Positions 1 to 6,091 of a stretch of 6,129 nucleotides of DNA are shown piece after piece. A model generated the notes under the pieces. That model saw only the letters and a list, made by a program, of their open reading frames with translations. It made no database searches and was not told the DNA's origin. Within the stretch, counting starts at the first letter, position 1. Each line of letters opens with the position of its first letter. The translations under genes and the position numbers were made by a program. Origin of the DNA: UBA9732 sp045116915 (GTDB taxonomy: Bacteria; Spirochaetota; Spirochaetia; Sphaerochaetales; Sphaerochaetaceae); assembly GCA_045116915.1 (NCBI GenBank), contig JBGUMQ010000025.1, positions 1 to 6,129 of the forward strand, read 5' to 3'.

Positions 1-329
1 ACATCGTTTATCTCTTTGGGAAAAAAGATGATGTATTGAAACTTGGTGTCTTCGGACAATTCGCAAACGGCTTCAAAGCCATTGACAGTTACCTTCTTTC
101 CGGTGATCGTTAAAGTAAAAGGCACGTCTTCGTCATGGGAAACCCATTCACCATCGGAATAACCGATCACCTCTTTCACATTTTCCGGCTCCGGAACGGG
201 TACATCGTCAACCGGATCGGAAGAGGGACTCTCATCCACGACAACATCCATCTCAACAACTTCCGCCTCGTGATTACAGCCCGTAATGCTGAAAAAGAGT
301 AAAACCAACAATATAACGGTCTTTTTCAT
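1..329 (-). CDS. Putative lipoprotein, N-terminal part only
   Basis: The start codon at 329 opens a frame that stays open to base 1, giving 109 residues with the C terminus outside the window. Residues 1-18 are a type II signal peptide: two lysines, a hydrophobic core (residues 5-13) and the lipobox I-T-G-C with Cys18 as the expected lipidated residue. The mature protein should be tethered to the outer face of the cytoplasmic membrane. Residues 21-50 form an acidic, proline-rich linker, followed by a beta-rich segment (about 57-105) that may start a small folded domain; I do not recognise the family. GAGGA lies just upstream of the ATG with short spacing, which supports this start. The gene is AT-rich, uses TTA and TTG for leucine and has no arginine codon in the visible part, unlike the GC-rich, AGG-using genes to the right. 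It is separated from the SDR gene by a terminator and probably has its own promoter. Confidence 0.75.
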   Translation of the reverse strand, partial: MKKTVILLVLLFFSITGCNHEAEVVEMDVVVDESPSSDPVDDVPVPEPENVKEVIGYSDGEWVSHDEDVPFTLTITGKKVTVNGFEAVCELSEDTKFQYIIFFPKEIND

Positions 330-360
330 GTTTCCTCGCTTTTTATCAAACTTTATGCTA

Positions 361-369
361 ATTATCTCA
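361..369 (-). promoter_or_regulatory. Possible extended -10 promoter of the lipoprotein gene
   Basis: On the minus strand this reads TG-A-GATAAT, one base away from the bacterial extended -10 consensus. It lies about 31 bases before the lipoprotein ATG, which would give a leader of roughly 25 bases. No good -35 box is found 17 bases upstream (ATTCAA). The assignment rests on one motif in an AT-rich gap, so it is tentative. Confidence 0.35.
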
Positions 370-454
370 CAATAACATGCGCATTGAATAAGGCACTGCC
401 GGAATTCGGACACAATTGCATCCGGACCGCCCCGTTTTTTTTACAAGAGATGAT

Positions 455-492
455 GAAAAAAACAAAAAAGAAAAGCCGGTATTCCGGCTTTT
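455..492 (-). terminator. Intrinsic terminator after the SDR gene
   Basis: Bases 471-479 (aaaagccgg) and 484-492 (ccggctttt) form a perfect 9-bp stem around the four-base loop 480-483. On the minus strand the stem is followed by a T-rich run covering 455-470. It begins 25 bases past the SDR stop codon. The T-tract lies only on the left side of the hairpin, so termination is directed along the minus strand. A GC-rich stem base with a T-run is the standard bacterial Rho-independent design, and it separates the SDR gene from the lipoprotein gene. Confidence 0.85.
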
Positions 493-516
493 CGATTGAA
501 TTCTGATTTATTCGGT

Positions 517-1305
517 TTAGTTCGGCGCAGAGACCTTGGAGTCGACATGCATGCCCATACCTGCGGTATGTGCAGAGACGTCGGAAGCCAGGTACAGAAC
601 GGCGTTGGCAACTTCTTCCGGAGTCGCATAGCGCTTGTCCATTGCGTAGTTTCCTGCCAGCATCGCCATCGCTTCTTCATGGGTCATGGAATCACCGAAG
701 AAGTCTTTTTCGATACGGAGCATCATCGGAGTGTCGACCGGACCCGGGCAGACATAGTTGACATGGACACCGACCGGACCTAATTCCAGAGCGACGCACT
801 TCGTCAGACCGGCGACGGCATACTTGGATGAGACGTACGCGCTGTTTCCGGCGGTGGGCTCGTATGCGGCTGCGGAGGCGACCACGACGACAGCACCGGA
901 CTTCTTCTCGATCAGTGTCGGGGCGGCGTACTTCATGGTCAGCATGACGGAGAACACGTTCAGCATGTAGACCTGCTGGAAGAGATCCAGCGTCATGTCC
1001 TGCACGGGATGGGCCTTGCCCTCGTAACCGGCGTTGGGAACCACGATGTCGATGGTCCCGAAGCGTGCCTTGGCGCCTTCGACGAAGTTCCTTATATCCT
1101 CTTCACTGTTCATGTCCGCGACGAAACCCGCGACCTTGCACGCGTCCGCATCCAGCGTGGGCAACAGCGCGTCTATCTTCGACTGGCTGGTCGAAGAGAA
1201 CGCGACCTTCGCGCCTTCGGCGAGGAAACCCTTGACGATCGCGGTTCCGATACCGCCGGTACCGCCCGTGACAAGAACGACTTTATCCTTGAGTTTGAGA
1301 TCCAT
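517..1305 (-). CDS. Classical short-chain dehydrogenase/reductase (SDR)
   Basis: This 262-residue protein has the usual length of a classical SDR, a cytoplasmic NAD(P)(H)-dependent oxidoreductase with a Rossmann fold. All the key motifs are present: the cofactor glycine motif TGGTGGIG (13-20), Asp64 for the adenine ring, NAG (91-93), Asn116, and the catalytic Ser144, Tyr157 and Lys161 (YVSSK). A PG motif follows at 187-188 with Thr192. Strand beta-2 ends in Ser37-Ser38-Thr39 without an acidic residue, which favours NADPH over NADH; that is an inference. Family members include FabG-type ketoacyl reductases and hydroxysteroid dehydrogenases, and the sequence alone does not give the substrate. 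The frame extends to an ATG at 1338, but the ATG at 1305 is better: AGGAGAG lies five bases upstream and the protein then starts like other SDRs. The C terminus reads VDSK where many members have VDGG. The gene ends in TAA, followed by a strong terminator, and looks monocistronic. Confidence 0.93.
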   Translation of the reverse strand: MDLKLKDKVVLVTGGTGGIGTAIVKGFLAEGAKVAFSSTSQSKIDALLPTLDADACKVAGFVADMNSEEDIRNFVEGAKARFGTIDIVVPNAGYEGKAHPVQDMTLDLFQQVYMLNVFSVMLTMKYAAPTLIEKKSGAVVVVASAAAYEPTAGNSAYVSSKYAVAGLTKCVALELGPVGVHVNYVCPGPVDTPMMLRIEKDFFGDSMTHEEAMAMLAGNYAMDKRYATPEEVANAVLYLASDVSAHTAGMGMHVDSKVSAPN

Positions 1306-1310
1306 ATCGA

Positions 1311-1317
1311 CTCTCCT
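1311..1317 (-). promoter_or_regulatory. Shine-Dalgarno site that fixes the SDR start
   Basis: The minus strand reads AGGAGAG, then five bases (TCGAT), then the ATG at 1305. The upstream ATG at 1338 has no comparable site and lies in AT-rich leader sequence. This decides the start in favour of 1305. Confidence 0.8.
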
Positions 1318-1342
1318 GAAACACTTTAATATTTTCAATTAG

Positions 1343-1372
1343 AAAATAAAATAAAAACAACGTTCATGTCAA
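1343..1372 (-). promoter_or_regulatory. Candidate promoter of the SDR gene
   Basis: A perfect TTGACA lies at 1367-1372 on the minus strand, and an 18-base spacer leads to TATTTT at 1343-1348, which matches four of six -10 positions. The spacer and -10 area are strongly T-rich (1342-1359). Transcription would start about 30 bases before the SDR start codon. In an archaeal host the same T-rich stretch could instead end the upstream operon, so the reading depends on the organism. Confidence 0.5.
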
Positions 1373-1382
1373 CTCACACAAG

Positions 1383-1412
1383 GTTCGCAATGAGCACTCG
1401 AACAATATTGCG
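1383..1412 (-). repeat. Overlapping short inverted repeats between the cassette and the SDR gene
   Basis: Two small inverted repeats interleave just past the stop codon of the CARF-HEPN gene. GTTCG (1383-1387) pairs with CGAAC (1399-1403), and CGCAAT (1386-1391) pairs with ATTGCG (1407-1412). They cannot form together because they share bases. They could be a weak transcript end for the cassette or an operator upstream of the TTGACA box. Neither arm is long, and no T-run follows directly. Confidence 0.3.
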
Positions 1413-1421
1413 GAAGGAATA

Positions 1422-3305
1422 TCAATTCCTGTTCCTGTGATGTCCGTTGCCGTGGTTCGTGAACCTGGGCTTGAGCGTCCTGGAGTACGCCACGATCCTG
1501 TCCGGATCCACGATGTCCACATCGGGGACATCCCCCGAGGCGGCCACGGAAGCGGCCACGATGTCGTAGCAGTGGATGAAGTAGTTGATCGACTGGCTGA
1601 TGAGGTTCATCCTCTCGCCCACATCGGAATCGGACATGATGGAGGAGAATCCGCTGAACTCCTCTATGGCGTGGTTGGTGGCGTTGCGGACATCGCCGAC
1701 GTAGTAGTACGCGAACAGGAGGTTCCTGAGAATCTCCCTGTCCCCGACTATCGTATGGGCCTTGAGCATCTCCGGGTCATCGGTCTGCAGCTCGCTGATC
1801 CTCTGGCGGGCATAGTCCATCTGGTAGGTCCTGGAATCGTCCTTGTGGGGAACCAGACGCCTGTTGTAGAACTTCACGTAGTAATGGGAGACGTCCTCGA
1901 GCTTGTATCTCTCGAACGGCTTGAAGTCGGCGTAGATCTGGCCGAACACCTTCATGGCCTGCTCCGAGCACGCCGGCGAGTTGCTGTAGTAGTAGAACCC
2001 CTTGTTCACGAAATCCGATGGCGCCCTGGACTCGATGATCGTCAGGGTCTGCTGCCAGAACCCCTTGCGGTACGCCCATTTGACCAGGTCCATGAACTCG
2101 ATCCTGTCTGTCGTGATCAGTGTGCCGTAGTCCTGCCGGATGCCTTCGGCTATCATCCCGAAGAACTTCTCCGCGAAAGAGTCCCCGCTGAAGTCCGCGC
2201 CCTCGCTGAACAGCGTCCTGAGGCTGTTGATGCCGCGTTCGATGTCGGATATGTCGCAGAGCGAAATGCCGGTGTCTATGTTGCGCATTGCGTACAGCAG
2301 GCGCTCGATCGTCATGTTGTGCTGCCCGGACATGTTCCAGTAGTCCAGGAGCATGTCCGTCTTGCCGTACCTGAGGAACGCCCTGATGCCGGCCAGGAGG
2401 TCCGTGATGCCGAGCTTGTCGGTATCGTCCGATATCCTGCTGACCATGCCTTCGGGATCCCTGGTCGTGGTGATGATCTTGGCTATGCTCAGGTTCGTCT
2501 CGGGCATGGCCTTGATCAGGTTCATCAGGTTCATCATGACGAACGTGTCGTAGGCGTCCTCGCTCTGGATGCACATGTAGATCTCTATGGCGACCTTCTC
2601 GCCGGAGTCCGGGGATCTGCGCATCAGCGGCGTCATGTTCTCTATGAAGGTCCCGGTACCGTCGTCACCGACGGGGACGAACCTGATCCTGACCTCGGAA
2701 TTGCCCTCCAGCAGCTCCATCTTGGAAGAGTCCTTTAGGTTGTTGTACAGGTGCTGGAACGTCCAGGTCGTGTAGGCGGCCCTGTTGGCGTCGAAATCGT
2801 CGAAAGTCTCCCTCATCCCGGCGATGAAATCGTTCCTGATACCGGCATCCTGCATGAGGTGGTCGAAGAACCTGTTGGAACGTCTGGTGCCGTCGGAGTT
2901 GTATTTCCTGAAATAGGAATCGGCGTACGCCTTCACCTCCTTCTGCTTCTGCACGTCCAGAAGCTCGCGGATGTCCTGCTCCTCGACGTTGATCTCGTCG
3001 AGGTACTGGGCAAGGCGGTAGCGGAACAGGCTGTAGGTGGACATGCTGTTGATGTCGCTGGCATAGAAGGAGCTTCCCTCCTTCAGGACGCAGGACTTCA
3101 GGTCGTCGCCGGGATCGTATGTGGATTTTGACCCGAACGTGATGATCTCGTCGATCCGATAGTTGGCCAGCACGTATTTGCAGCTGGCCTCGGCTGACAG
3201 CAGGGCGTCGCAGTACACAGCCTTGTCCTCGCTCGGGTTGTAATAGTAGTGGAGCTTCATGCCCGCACCGTACAGCGGAGTGATAAGGATCCGTTTCTTG
3301 ATCAT
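1422..3305 (-). CDS. CARF-like / HEPN-like protein (TM1812/Csx1-type, putative RNase)
   Basis: This 627-residue protein has no signal peptide or membrane segment and should be cytoplasmic. It begins RILITPLYGAG (5-15), a first Rossmann strand and loop as in CARF proteins, then a YYY-containing segment and the strand DEIITFGSKST (52-62). A charged helical insertion follows (about 100-200). The second half of the fold is RIRFVPVGDD (206-215), then VAIEIYM (238-244), then a helix and another strand to about 281. Next comes GIRAFLRYGKTDML (306-319), which resembles the linker after the CARF fold in TM1812-family proteins. The C-terminal half is helical and contains R540-N-A-T-N-H545, the R-N-x3-H pattern of HEPN ribonucleases. 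Known CARF-HEPN proteins (Csx1, Csm6) cleave RNA when cyclic oligoadenylate binds. The usual DxTHG-type loop is replaced by E-I-Y-M-C (241-245), so the ligand may differ or be absent. The start at 3305 overlaps the MATE stop (ATGA) and has AGGAGG ten bases upstream. The C-terminal tail is rich in His, Arg and Asn. The domain calls come from reading motifs by eye. Confidence 0.6.
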   Translation of the reverse strand: MIKKRILITPLYGAGMKLHYYYNPSEDKAVYCDALLSAEASCKYVLANYRIDEIITFGSKSTYDPGDDLKSCVLKEGSSFYASDINSMSTYSLFRYRLAQYLDEINVEEQDIRELLDVQKQKEVKAYADSYFRKYNSDGTRRSNRFFDHLMQDAGIRNDFIAGMRETFDDFDANRAAYTTWTFQHLYNNLKDSSKMELLEGNSEVRIRFVPVGDDGTGTFIENMTPLMRRSPDSGEKVAIEIYMCIQSEDAYDTFVMMNLMNLIKAMPETNLSIAKIITTTRDPEGMVSRISDDTDKLGITDLLAGIRAFLRYGKTDMLLDYWNMSGQHNMTIERLLYAMRNIDTGISLCDISDIERGINSLRTLFSEGADFSGDSFAEKFFGMIAEGIRQDYGTLITTDRIEFMDLVKWAYRKGFWQQTLTIIESRAPSDFVNKGFYYYSNSPACSEQAMKVFGQIYADFKPFERYKLEDVSHYYVKFYNRRLVPHKDDSRTYQMDYARQRISELQTDDPEMLKAHTIVGDREILRNLLFAYYYVGDVRNATNHAIEEFSGFSSIMSDSDVGERMNLISQSINYFIHCYDIVAASVAASGDVPDVDIVDPDRIVAYSRTLKPRFTNHGNGHHRNRN

Positions 3306-4672
3306 GTCGATTCTTCCTCCTTTGTTTCCCATCGGGCCATGACCTTCCTGTCGAACCATAGGTTGAGACCCAGCACGATGAAGAACGCGCTGTAGTCGGT
3401 GACCACATATCCCAGCCACACGCCTGTCACTCCCCGGAGTCCGGAGAACAGCAGGCACAATGGCACCAGAAGGCCGACTTGCCTAAGAATCGTGTATATC
3501 ATTGTGAAATAGGACCTCTTTGCCGGTGGAAACACCTGGGCGAGCACGATGGCCACGCCGCTGATGAACAGCGACAGCGCAAGTATCCTGTACGCCGTCA
3601 TGCCGATCTCCCGCATCTCGTCCGAGGCGTTGACCAGACTCAGCACGGTACCCGGCATGAGCAGGAAGAACAGTCCCACGACCGACGATATTACCAGTGC
3701 CGATATGATGCCGAGCCTCCTGGTCCTGACGAAACGATCCCTGTTCCTCGCACCGTAGCTGTAGCCGAGAATCGGGTTCATGCCCCTGGTCACTCCGAAC
3801 ACCGGGAGGATCCCGAGCGAGCTTATCCTGTTGTATCCGCCGTAGACCGATATCGCCGCAGCCCCGTAGCGCGCAACTATCCTGTTCACGATACCGGACA
3901 CGACCGATGTCGTGGCCTGTGTGAGCGCCGACGGGATTCCGACGACCAGTATGTCCTTTATTATCTTCCCGTCCGGCCTGAATCCGCCCAGCCGCACCGG
4001 GAGGTTCTTCCTGTTGCGTACGAACACCCCGTACAACCCGACGCCCATGGCGATGATCTGGGCGCTGCCCGATGCCAGTGCCGCTCCGGTGATCCCCATC
4101 CTGAAGCCCAGTATGAACAGCGGGTCCAGCGCAAGCACGCTGGCCGCTCCGGCGATCTGGCAGACAAGCGGTATGACCATGTTGCCCGACCCCTGGAGGA
4201 TGGAGAACGAAAGCTGTGTGTATATCGCTCCGAACGAAAGGAGGCAGTATATGCGGATGTAGATGATGCCGTCGCGTATGACGGCCTCGTCGTCTGTGAA
4301 GAGACGGAGGAACCATTCCGGGGCCGTCAGGCCGAACAACACCATGACCAGCACCGACACCAGACCCAGCATGAGTCCGTTGGCGGCGGCCCTGGACGGT
4401 TTGTCCGGATCCCCTTCGCCCAGACTTCGTGATATGCATGAGTTGATACCGACACCGATTCCCGTGGAGATGGCTCCGCAGAACATCTGGACCGGATACG
4501 CCAGCGTGATCGCCGAAAGACTCGAAAGGCTGATCCTGGCGATGAAGACCGAGTCCACGAAGTTGTACAGGGACTGCATGAGCATGGCGACGATCGAAGG
4601 TGCCGCCATCCTGAACATCAGTCTGTTGATCGGTTCTGTCCCTAGCCTTTCCCTTGCCAGTGTCGTATCCAT
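3302..4672 (-). CDS. MATE-family multidrug/small-molecule efflux protein (MepA-like)
   Basis: At 456 residues this is a full-length MATE transporter, an inner-membrane antiporter that expels cationic or organic compounds using a Na+ or H+ gradient. It is hydrophobic throughout with about 12 membrane spans, in two MatE repeats (about 17-180 and 240-400). Family signatures are visible: YNFVDSVFIAR (36-46) with the conserved Asp40, Pro60, GIGVGINSCISRSLGEGD (71-88), LDPLFILG (182-189), GIPSALTQ (245-252), GYSYGARN (303-310) and an RQ in the last third (397-398). The pattern is closest to the MepA-like branch, in my judgement. GGAG lies six bases before the ATG at 4672. The gene follows the acyltransferase gene by 23 bp and shares four bases with the CARF-HEPN gene, so the three are probably co-transcribed and the last two translationally coupled. 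The natural substrate is unknown; a product of the neighbouring acyltransferase is a reasonable guess. Confidence 0.93.
   Translation of the reverse strand: MDTTLARERLGTEPINRLMFRMAAPSIVAMLMQSLYNFVDSVFIARISLSSLSAITLAYPVQMFCGAISTGIGVGINSCISRSLGEGDPDKPSRAAANGLMLGLVSVLVMVLFGLTAPEWFLRLFTDDEAVIRDGIIYIRIYCLLSFGAIYTQLSFSILQGSGNMVIPLVCQIAGAASVLALDPLFILGFRMGITGAALASGSAQIIAMGVGLYGVFVRNRKNLPVRLGGFRPDGKIIKDILVVGIPSALTQATTSVVSGIVNRIVARYGAAAISVYGGYNRISSLGILPVFGVTRGMNPILGYSYGARNRDRFVRTRRLGIISALVISSVVGLFFLLMPGTVLSLVNASDEMREIGMTAYRILALSLFISGVAIVLAQVFPPAKRSYFTMIYTILRQVGLLVPLCLLFSGLRGVTGVWLGYVVTDYSAFFIVLGLNLWFDRKVMARWETKEEEST
3316..3321 (-). promoter_or_regulatory. Shine-Dalgarno site inside the MATE gene for the CARF-HEPN gene
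   Basis: AGGAGG sits within the last codons of the MATE gene, ten bases before the ATG at 3305. With the ATGA overlap it supports the start at 3305 rather than the in-frame ATG at 3458, which would run 150 bases into the MATE gene and adds residues unlike the rest of the protein. Confidence 0.75.
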
Positions 4673-4695
4673 TCCTTACTCCGACATATATTCTA

Positions 4696-6030
4696 TCAGC
4701 CCGCAGGTTCCGTGGAAACAGTCTGTCGGTCGAACAGCTCTTCCAGCGGGAACGCATCCATGTACTTCACGACAGGACCTCCCATGCTTCCGGGTATGCC
4801 CAGGGAGCGTGAGGTCTCCAGAAGCGCCGGAGCAATGCTCTTCCGGCATCCGACCTCCTGGATCCTCAATGTCAGGACACCGCCACGTTCGAACGCCAGC
4901 ACGACGGTCGGAACCCTGGTCACCGTGATGTTGAAGCCGGCGTCGGCTATATGCTGTCCGAGCTCCGTTCCGGTATCGATGTGTCCGAAATACGAGAAGA
5001 AATATGTAGAGCTGCCGGCGAAGGCGCGACGTTCGGCATCGCGGCTGTCCTGGTCGGCGATGTGCCGGAGGGCATCCTCCATCATGCGGCCCGTCTTCTC
5101 CCTGCGGACGGCTATGGACCTGGCTATGGTCCCCTTCTCCAGTTCCAGGTCCATGCGTGCGCGCTGCACCGTGAGCCTGGCGTCCATGTCCATGTGCCTC
5201 TCGCGCGGATCCAGCACGGTCACGAACGTCTGGGAGAAGGACAGAGGGGTCCTGGACCCGAACATGGAACGGCAATTGAATGAGCCGGCGCCCGTGATGA
5301 CGAGGTCCTCGCCTCCGTATGTCCTTGCCAGTGCATTGCCAGTAAGCCAGGCCATAAGCGGGAACACCGAGGACTCGGCGTGCCTGGATATGCTTATGAA
5401 ATCACCTATCGGGAAGCAGACGTCATGCACGACGATGGGCTCGCCCCTCCTGTAGCGGATGTCGCTCGGGACGACCAGGCCGTTGTTCCATCTGGAGGCC
5501 ATGCTGTAGCTGCGGGCATCGGCATCCCCGTACAGGTCATACGGATCGCGTGCGTCGTCGGGATCCACGGCAAGGTTTCTCCTGATGATGTCCGGATTCC
5601 CGCCGTCGATGCCGAAATAGAAGCCGAGTATGCATTTCATGAACTCGTTGGCTCCTGTGAAATCGGTCAGGACATGCAGTATGGAAAGGAGTATCCTGCT
5701 TCCTTCATGGTACACTCGGAACAGGAACCCGTTGCTCTCCCTGCCGAAGAGATGCATCTTGCCGTCGTAGGGATAAACCTCGACGGCGGCGGGGTTGTAT
5801 GCGTACACAGGCATTCCCGACTCGTCCGTGGCCAGGGAGACACGGAACAGACGGAAGACGTCCAGCGCCTTCTCCACCGCACTGCGCAGCCTCACGCAGT
5901 CCACCGGCCCGTGGGTGCCGTACTCCAGCAGTATTGCCGGAGTCTGCTCCCTGATGCCCGTCAGCAGCTGCACCGCCCCTCCGGCATCGATCTTCCTGTA
6001 TCCGTCTACGGAACCTTCCATGTTGCCCAT
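4696..6030 (-). CDS. Condensation-domain / alcohol acetyltransferase-like acyltransferase
   Basis: This 444-residue soluble protein resembles the HxxxD acyltransferase superfamily, which includes NRPS condensation domains, alcohol acetyltransferases and PapA5-type enzymes that join an acyl group to an alcohol or amine. Evidence by position: an N-terminal region (11-70) of the type that starts these folds; H119-V-L-T-D123-F-T-G, the active-site HxxxD motif with His119 as the likely general base; FNCRSMF (251-257), matching the conserved N-x-R motif of the second half; FFSYFGHID (344-352), matching the S-N-x-G region; and a last beta-strand LAFERGGVLTLRI (378-390). The residue after the Asp is Phe rather than the usual Gly. 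No adenylation or carrier domain is attached, so it is a stand-alone enzyme. Substrates cannot be read from the sequence. It is the first gene of the putative three-gene operon and precedes the MATE exporter by 23 bp. An internal ATG at 6021 is an alternative start. Confidence 0.72.
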   Translation of the reverse strand: MGNMEGSVDGYRKIDAGGAVQLLTGIREQTPAILLEYGTHGPVDCVRLRSAVEKALDVFRLFRVSLATDESGMPVYAYNPAAVEVYPYDGKMHLFGRESNGFLFRVYHEGSRILLSILHVLTDFTGANEFMKCILGFYFGIDGGNPDIIRRNLAVDPDDARDPYDLYGDADARSYSMASRWNNGLVVPSDIRYRRGEPIVVHDVCFPIGDFISISRHAESSVFPLMAWLTGNALARTYGGEDLVITGAGSFNCRSMFGSRTPLSFSQTFVTVLDPRERHMDMDARLTVQRARMDLELEKGTIARSIAVRREKTGRMMEDALRHIADQDSRDAERRAFAGSSTYFFSYFGHIDTGTELGQHIADAGFNITVTRVPTVVLAFERGGVLTLRIQEVGCRKSIAPALLETSRSLGIPGSMGGPVVKYMDAFPLEELFDRQTVSTEPAG

Positions 6031-6036
6031 GGGATG

Positions 6037-6044
6037 TAATATAA
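6037..6044 (-). promoter_or_regulatory. TATA-like box before the three-gene cassette
   Basis: The minus strand reads TTATATTA in the short gap upstream of the acyltransferase gene, ending seven bases before its first ATG. As an archaeal TATA box it would place the transcript start about 25 bases downstream, near the second ATG (6021). As a bacterial -10 (TATATT) it would place the start at about the first ATG. Either way the leader would be very short or absent. No strong Shine-Dalgarno sequence precedes either ATG, which fits a leaderless message. Confidence 0.4.
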
Positions 6045-6091
6045 CACATTTGCCGCCGAAACAGAAACGGCAGGCAGAGTCGATCGGTCTG

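Noticed and set aside
1306..1338. Upstream SDR start at 1338
   Set aside because: It lacks a ribosome site and adds 11 residues not typical of SDRs; the ATG at 1305 has AGGAGAG at ideal spacing.
1437..2738. Long plus-strand open frame of 433 codons opposite the CARF-HEPN gene
   Set aside because: It is a shadow of a GC-rich gene on the other strand: low-complexity Val, Asp, His and Arg content, no recognisable motif, and a good gene with a ribosome site on the minus strand covering the same bases.
3306..3458. Longer start (678 codons) for the CARF-HEPN gene
   Set aside because: The extra 51 residues lie inside the MATE gene and are Arg/Gly-rich frame noise. The ATG at 3305 has AGGAGG upstream and an ATGA overlap, and it starts directly before the first Rossmann strand.
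3483..4757. 424-codon frame overlapping the MATE gene on the same strand
   Set aside because: Its translation is rich in Arg, Gly and His with no membrane segments, while the MATE frame shows full family motifs over the same bases.
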